This document shows positions 1 to 15,000 of a stretch of DNA of 15,000 nt, piece by piece; positions within the stretch are counted from its first letter, which is position 1; every line of letters starts with the position of its first letter. The stretch comes from Halisarca cf. caerulea (Eukaryota > Porifera > Demospongiae > Chondrillida > Halisarcidae), in assembly GCA_963170055.1 (NCBI GenBank), contig CAUJGJ010000082.1:1090001-1105000 (forward strand). Direction: 5' to 3'. A program made the translations under genes and the position numbers. A model generated the notes under the pieces. The model made no database searches and was not told the origin of the DNA. It worked only from the letters and a program-made list of their open reading frames with translations.

Positions 1-560
1 ACAAAAATGCCTATCCCAAATGTGAACAAGCAATTTTGAGGTGGATTATCAGGGCCTCATTCATAGCCATCAGGTTTCATCTAGAGGGTAATCCCAATGT
101 GGTGTCCCAATACAACCGTGTGGTGTGTCTTGACCGAGTGAATGAAAACATTGCAATAATGTGTTCTCACAAATAGACACCTGCAGTCTCTACAGTCATT
201 TGAAACTCACATAACTCACTGCGAGATTAAGTCATCTGCAGACAATGCTATTCCCCCACCCCTTCCCCGTCCACTAACGTACACATAAAGAAATTTCCCC
301 CAAGAAATACCCTACATACTGCCAACATCAGCAACTAGTCTATACAACACACACACACGCGCGTGCACACACACTGGGGAAAACCAGAGCTCAGATACAA
401 TAGTACACTCAGTATAGTAATATTAACAATAAGAATAATATTTGATAGTACACTTAGTATAGTAATATTAACAATAATAATAATAATAATATTTGATGCA
501 ACAATCCAACCATACATGTTGGTATGAAACTAATATGGCTTCATGATGTCATCTGGCGAG
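1..560. other. Upstream non-coding region of the + strand gene
   Basis: I see no gene in this stretch. It holds a short mixed (CA)/(CG) tract near 345-375 and an AT-rich tandem duplication at 401-496. The proximal part probably contains the upstream regulatory DNA of the gene at 735, but I cannot point to a specific binding site. Confidence 0.5.
401..496. repeat. Two-copy AT-rich tandem duplication with expanded ATA/ATT triplets
   Basis: A unit starting with tagtacactcagtatagtaa occurs at 401 and again at 446 with few changes. The second copy has gained extra AAT triplets, which makes it about 6 bases longer than the 45-base first copy. Confidence 0.8.
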
Positions 561-562
561 AA

Positions 563-570
563 TATAAAAG
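563..570 (+). promoter_or_regulatory. TATA box of the membrane glycoprotein gene
   Basis: A consensus TATAAAAG lies 165 bases upstream of the ATG at 735. With the usual spacing, transcription would start near 590-600, giving a 5' UTR of about 140 bases. A seven-codon upstream reading frame (ATG at 611, stop at 629-631) would then lie in the leader. The motif is seen; the start site is inferred. Confidence 0.6.
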
Positions 571-734
571 TCTGCATGTACCCCAATGTTGCCACTACAT
601 TATAATACATATGTACATTGTTGGTTGGTAAACAGAAAAGAGTACCTTACATTGGATAACTACAGTACAGTGTCCACAGAGAAAAGAAGACATAGATAAA
701 GAGCTACGTGAAGTATTTGTGAAGTATTTTGACT

Positions 735-1661
735 ATGAAGAGCCCTATCAGAGCCTGGTACCTGCAGCTTGTCTGCTGTCTATATTTGGCAGCAATCAGC
801 ACAGCGCTAGAACCAACCTGCTCAGCCGAAGTGGGGAAAATGACTGGCTGGGGACCACAGATTGTGATGAGGGATTGTGCTGTCTTTGTTGGTGAGGATG
901 AACACTGGGTATTCTCTGTGCAAGACGACGAGTTGATAATTGTTGAACCTTTACATGGTGGACCAACGCAGAAAAGACTTGGAAGCATCACACTGGATGG
1001 GGCCAACTTCACGGAAGGAGTGTACTATCGTGACTGTGGTAAATTGAATACTGAAGTTGTCTTTCTGAGACCAGTTCAAGTAGAGCTATGCTTGAGTGTT
1101 ACAACTTCCACCGCTAAGTGCAGAGTACCCACTAAGACAAACAGCACAGTGGACTACAAGTTGAAACTGACTTACAACCTTTCTGGAGATAACCGCACAT
1201 ATACAAAGTACGGTGTGAATGCTGTATCACAGGACGGTCTACCAAGAAAGGCAACTGAGGTGACATGCCAAGTAAAGTCTGTTACTATAAACAATATGCA
1301 GCAGTACAGTGTATTACTACATCACACACAGACATACAGGACCATCAGTACATCACAGACTTACAACGCATGTCCGATTACAGTAAACGGGTCATCGGAG
1401 ACAAAATACTCTCAGCCATCATCCACAACACCGGGGATACATTCCACCAAACATGTTTCGCAGCAGGCTATACTTCAGCACATTACAACCGAAGCCACCT
1501 TGGGGGCAGTGGTGGTGTTTCTCGGGGCAGTTCTAGTGCTGATGGTGGTGGTTGTTGTGGTTGAAAGAAGAAGCAAACGGCATTGCGCCCTCCACCACCC
1601 ATCCCAAGAAACATCCAACCATGAACCCACACCCAAACTGAACACTGTGTGTGAGGTGTGA
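735..1661 (+). CDS. Orphan type I membrane glycoprotein, single exon, 308 aa
   Basis: I do not recognise the family. The first ATG of the frame is at 735 (A at -3); the frame is open a little further upstream only through a non-ATG codon, so 735 is the start. Residues 1-24 look like a signal peptide (hydrophobic LVCCLYLAA core, likely cleavage after STA). The ectodomain, about 25-254, has seven cysteines (29, 48, 101, 119, 129, 178, 213) and five N-glycosylation sequons (N91, N136, N148, N153, N218). A Ser/Thr-rich stalk at 219-250 leads to a transmembrane helix at about 255-276, very rich in valine, followed by a basic stop-transfer ERRSKR and a 32-residue cytoplasmic tail without a recognisable catalytic or signalling motif. 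The odd cysteine count leaves one free for an intermolecular bond. No intron is needed. A surface receptor, adhesion or recognition role is possible but unproven. Confidence 0.8.
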   Translation: MKSPIRAWYLQLVCCLYLAAISTALEPTCSAEVGKMTGWGPQIVMRDCAVFVGEDEHWVFSVQDDELIIVEPLHGGPTQKRLGSITLDGANFTEGVYYRDCGKLNTEVVFLRPVQVELCLSVTTSTAKCRVPTKTNSTVDYKLKLTYNLSGDNRTYTKYGVNAVSQDGLPRKATEVTCQVKSVTINNMQQYSVLLHHTQTYRTISTSQTYNACPITVNGSSETKYSQPSSTTPGIHSTKHVSQQAILQHITTEATLGAVVVFLGAVLVLMVVVVVVERRSKRHCALHHPSQETSNHEPTPKLNTVCEV

Positions 1662-1761
1662 ACCAGTGACACTCGAGAGTATTGAAGGACAGCTTGACAC
1701 AGCTAGCTGAACATTGCACAGGCCCCATTTCACAAATGCTGCTGTTTTAACACTATGTATA

Positions 1762-2150
1762 TGCAGCATGTATGTATCTAACAGCACTTTGTACGTATGT
1801 GCAGTATGTATTTAACAGCACCGTGTGTGTGCAGTATGTATTTAACAGCACCGTGTGTGTGCAGTATGTATTTAACAGCACTGTGTATGTGCAGTATGTA
1901 TTTAACAGCACTGTGTATGTGCAGTATGTATTTAACAGCACTGTGTATGTGCAGTATGTATTTAACAGCACTGTGTATGTGCAGTATGTATTTAACAGCA
2001 CTGTGTGTGTGCAGTATGTATTTAACAGCACTGTGTGTGTGCAGTATGTATTAAACAGCACTGTGTATGTGCAGTATGTATCTAACAGCACTGTGTATGT
2101 GCAGTATGTATCTAACAGCACTGTGTATGTGCCGCATGTGTACAGTATAT
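1762..2150. repeat. 30-bp minisatellite, 11 full copies plus decayed ends
   Basis: The unit is gcagtatgtatttaacagca followed by ctgtgtatgt. Eleven regular copies fill 1801-2130, with degenerate copies on both sides. Two variable sites (C/T in c[ct]gtgtg and a/g in gt[ag]tgt) mark subgroups of copies. The unit length is divisible by three and lacks stops in several frames, so long frames appear on both strands; I regard these as non-coding. It begins about 100 bases after the stop of the + gene and probably lies in its 3' UTR. Confidence 0.95.
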
Positions 2151-2239
2151 TTAAGAAACCTGTGGATGTATATGTGTGAAAATAGTAAAACTGTTGTGAA
2201 TCTTGGATTATTGCGATTTTAGTGTTTTTACATTCGCAG

Positions 2240-2487
2240 ATGGTCAGGTTGAATTGTCTTCTAAAATGTGAAGACAGGTGAAAACTGCAAGTTCTTGTCA
2301 AATTACGTATGTTCTACATTTACGTCGCTCATCTTCACCGACTACTTCACTGTCACTTGTGCCCTTCCTCGAAACAAGCAATAACAAAGCGGTCATGGTC
2401 ATTTTCGGATTCCAGTACATAGCCAAGAATAGTCCTGACTGTAGGAATCCAGATATCCTTGAACTACTGAAAGAAGCTTCAATTTGA
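2240..2487 (+). CDS. Candidate small spliced + strand reading frame (48 aa), uncertain
   Basis: A possible two-exon frame: 2240-2277, starting with ATG directly after a good acceptor (ttacattcgcag) and ending at ACAG|GTGAAA, then 2379-2487 after a pyrimidine-rich acceptor ending acaag. The join is in phase and encodes 48 residues ending ILELLKEASI, with the stop 20 bases before AATAAA at 2507. It resembles no family I know. It could be part of the 3' UTR of the upstream gene, an alternative 3' exon, or chance. The same bases also contain a candidate - strand terminal exon (2298-2363); both cannot easily be right. Confidence 0.25.
2298..2363 (-). CDS. Candidate terminal exon of the ankyrin gene, uncertain
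   Basis: Read on the - strand after a weak acceptor (ttgtttcgaggaag), these bases continue in the correct phase (0) from the exon at 3650-3801 and encode 21 residues (GTSDSEVVGEDERRK, then CRTYVI) followed by TGA. The charged composition suits the preceding coiled-coil-like exon. The acceptor is poor, another AG lies four bases upstream, and a + strand candidate occupies the same bases, so this is only a suggestion. Confidence 0.2.
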   Translation of the reverse strand, partial: GTSDSEVVGEDERRKCRTYVI

Positions 2488-2506
2488 ATTTGTCTGCTAT
2501 TTTTTA

Positions 2507-2512
2507 AATAAA
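2507..2512 (+). terminator. AATAAA polyadenylation signal
   Basis: This is the first canonical AATAAA I found downstream of the membrane glycoprotein gene on the + strand. If used, it gives that gene a 3' UTR of about 850 bases that includes the 30-bp minisatellite. Confidence 0.45.
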
Positions 2513-2544
2513 GGTAGTTTGGTAAGGTTTTGTCGAATCTTCCA

Positions 2545-2546
<2 letters not shown>

Positions 2547-2602
<56 letters not shown>
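2547..2602. repeat. (TG)n microsatellite
   Basis: An almost pure GT tract of about 55 bases just downstream of the AATAAA at 2507. Confidence 0.95.
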
Positions 2603-2610
<8 letters not shown>

Positions 2611-3302
2611 ATGCGAAGAAAGCCATGCATGTATCCTGCCTTGGAGTGTACTTAGTGCCACCTGTTCTCTAGTTCACGTTACAAACAAGCAAAGCCAGCT
2701 CAATTCTGCAGGGTTGAATTAAACCTTCAAAATGTCCCTGGAACAGGTCTCTCATGGGTTGGATTTAGTGTGATTTGAAACCCAGTCCTGGAAAGTGTTT
2801 TGTTTTCTGTCAATTAAGTAGTACTTTATGGCTGCTGTAGCATACCAAGACAGGATATAGCAGTAATACTTGTTGCACTTCTTCACAGCTGTAGTTCTTC
2901 ACAGTTGTACTTGTGCACAGCTGTAGGACATCATTGAATGTTTCTATAGCCATACTTGGACTTTCAGAAACCCATAATAGGTGAAACAGTGATTGATTAG
3001 TGAGAAGGCTTGTTTTGAGAACTGCTACGGACACGTTCAACAATAGTCCTACAACTGAAGAGAAGAATCTGCACACGTCGACAGGAGAAGGTCTGTATGT
3101 ACTGTACTTGTTCTAAGTAGTGCACTTCTCCATTTTGATGACGCCCCCTTGATTACACTTCAATTCTCAACGTGTCGCCATTTTAAATCAATCAAAAATC
3201 CATTCTAATTACTAAGCGCCCTTCTAACGCTGGCACCCGTTCGAAGTATTTGTATTTACATAAATCCTCTCCAGAGAAGTGAACCACGTTCTTCTCCAGT
3301 AT

Positions 3303-3308
3303 TTTATT
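3303..3308 (-). terminator. Possible AATAAA signal on the - strand
   Basis: AATAAA read on the - strand, about 340 bases downstream of the last exon I could place for the ankyrin gene (3650-3801). It would fit if the true terminal exon lies between 3310 and 3650 or if that exon reads through its donor. Weak evidence on its own. Confidence 0.2.
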
Positions 3309-3354
3309 TTTGGGTGTGCACTAATTGGAACAAGTACAGTATGTACAGTATGTA

Positions 3355-3420
3355 CAGTGGAACCCCTGTAATCTGAGACCTCAGCCATCCAAAATTTAAT
3401 CAGAAATTGTCCCCTTTTGA
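3355..3420 (+). mobile_element. End of a pogo/mariner-like MITE, decayed
   Basis: After TA there is CAGTGGAACCCCTGTAATCT, the same kind of CAGTG(G/A)-A-C-C-TC..TAATC start as the MITEs at 5803, 8539 and 12270. I could not find the partner end, so the element is a fragment or strongly diverged. Confidence 0.45.
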
Positions 3421-3509
3421 CTATATATATGTATGTACATACGTACATACATTGGCTGGAATAGCCATCACTAAAACACACATTTTGATCTAAGCTGTCA
3501 AAGCAGTTT

Positions 3510-3510
<1 letters not shown>

Positions 3511-3582
<72 letters not shown>

Positions 3583-3649
3583 CACGCACACACACGCACA
3601 CACACAAACACACACACGCCCACGCACACAAACACACACAAACACACAC
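3511..3649. repeat. (CA)n microsatellite, pure then interrupted
   Basis: Pure (CA)35 at 3511-3580, then a degenerate part to 3649. On the - strand this is (TG)n starting directly at the donor of the exon at 3650-3801. Confidence 0.95.

Positions 3650-15000
<11,351 letters not shown>

Larger units (their letters stand above)
2610..3510. other. Gene-poor interval between the two convergent genes
   Basis: No firm exon is visible. At about 2820-2865 there is a decayed copy of the repeat family also present at 5765-5800 and 9030-9075 (tggctgctgtagca followed by ccaaggcaggata). A strong acceptor-like - strand site (cttctctcttcag) lies near 3056. A MITE-like end is at 3355. TTTATT at 3303-3308 reads AATAAA on the - strand and is a candidate poly(A) signal for the ankyrin gene. 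Confidence 0.4.

Noticed and set aside
729..734. Start of the + gene two codons upstream
   Set aside because: The upstream codon is TTG; the first ATG is at 735 with A at -3 and directly precedes the signal peptide.
704..1012. 102-codon - strand frame opposite the membrane glycoprotein gene
   Set aside because: It is a shadow of the + strand gene, with no domain, and it crosses the start region of the real gene.
1801..2130. Regular 30-bp repeats resembling a CRISPR array
   Set aside because: Units are directly adjacent without unique spacers, the context is eukaryotic, and there are no cas genes. The 27-, 29- and 18-bp arrays were rejected for the same reason.
2810..3076. 88-codon - strand frame
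   Set aside because: Part of it overlaps a repeat family copy, no clear domain is visible, and I could not join it in phase to the ankyrin gene with good splice sites.

Overview
This is eukaryotic, almost certainly invertebrate animal, DNA. Genes are split by spliceosomal introns with GT..AG borders, one gene has a TATA box and an AATAAA signal, and introns are packed with (CA)n/(TG)n tracts, minisatellites and small inverted-repeat transposons. A sponge or another early-branching animal would fit the compact intronless orphan membrane protein and the pogo/hAT-like MITEs, but that placement is inference. There are no bacterial operons, rRNA, tRNA or CRISPR.

Two genes can be supported. On the + strand, 735-1661 is an uninterrupted 308-codon gene for a secreted-then-anchored (type I) membrane glycoprotein, with a TATA box at 563-570 and a plausible poly(A) signal at 2507-2512. 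Its inferred 3' UTR carries a 30-bp minisatellite.

On the - strand, from the right edge (15000) to about 3650, runs one long multi-exon gene. I assembled nine exons by hand: 14974-15000+, 13851-13984, 9766-9926, 8255-8342, 7961-8046, 7272-7659, 4918-5159, 4144-4261 and 3650-3801. Their splice phases all agree and give a 465-residue fragment: four ankyrin repeats, an IQ-like helix, a proline/serine-rich linker, one hydrophobic (possibly membrane) segment, an acidic stretch and a basic coiled-coil-like C-terminal part. The 5' end lies outside the window and the last exon is unresolved.

The rest is mainly intron, filled with repeats. Highlights: a 1.37-kb foldback transposon (12059-13431) with near-complete inverted arms and a perfect 8-bp target duplication, itself hit by a smaller MITE; a 369-bp hAT-like MITE (5282-5650) with an 8-bp duplication, whose target family has a second copy at 9024-9280 carrying what looks like an excision scar; an 18-bp minisatellite (8713-9000) that is a tandem amplification of a MITE end; a 73-bp triplication of a splice acceptor (3788-4005); and dinucleotide tracts abutting many of the ankyrin gene's splice sites.

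Most long open frames here are products of repeats whose unit lacks stop codons and are not listed as genes. The two genes converge around 2.3-3.6 kb; nothing in the sequence says they work together.
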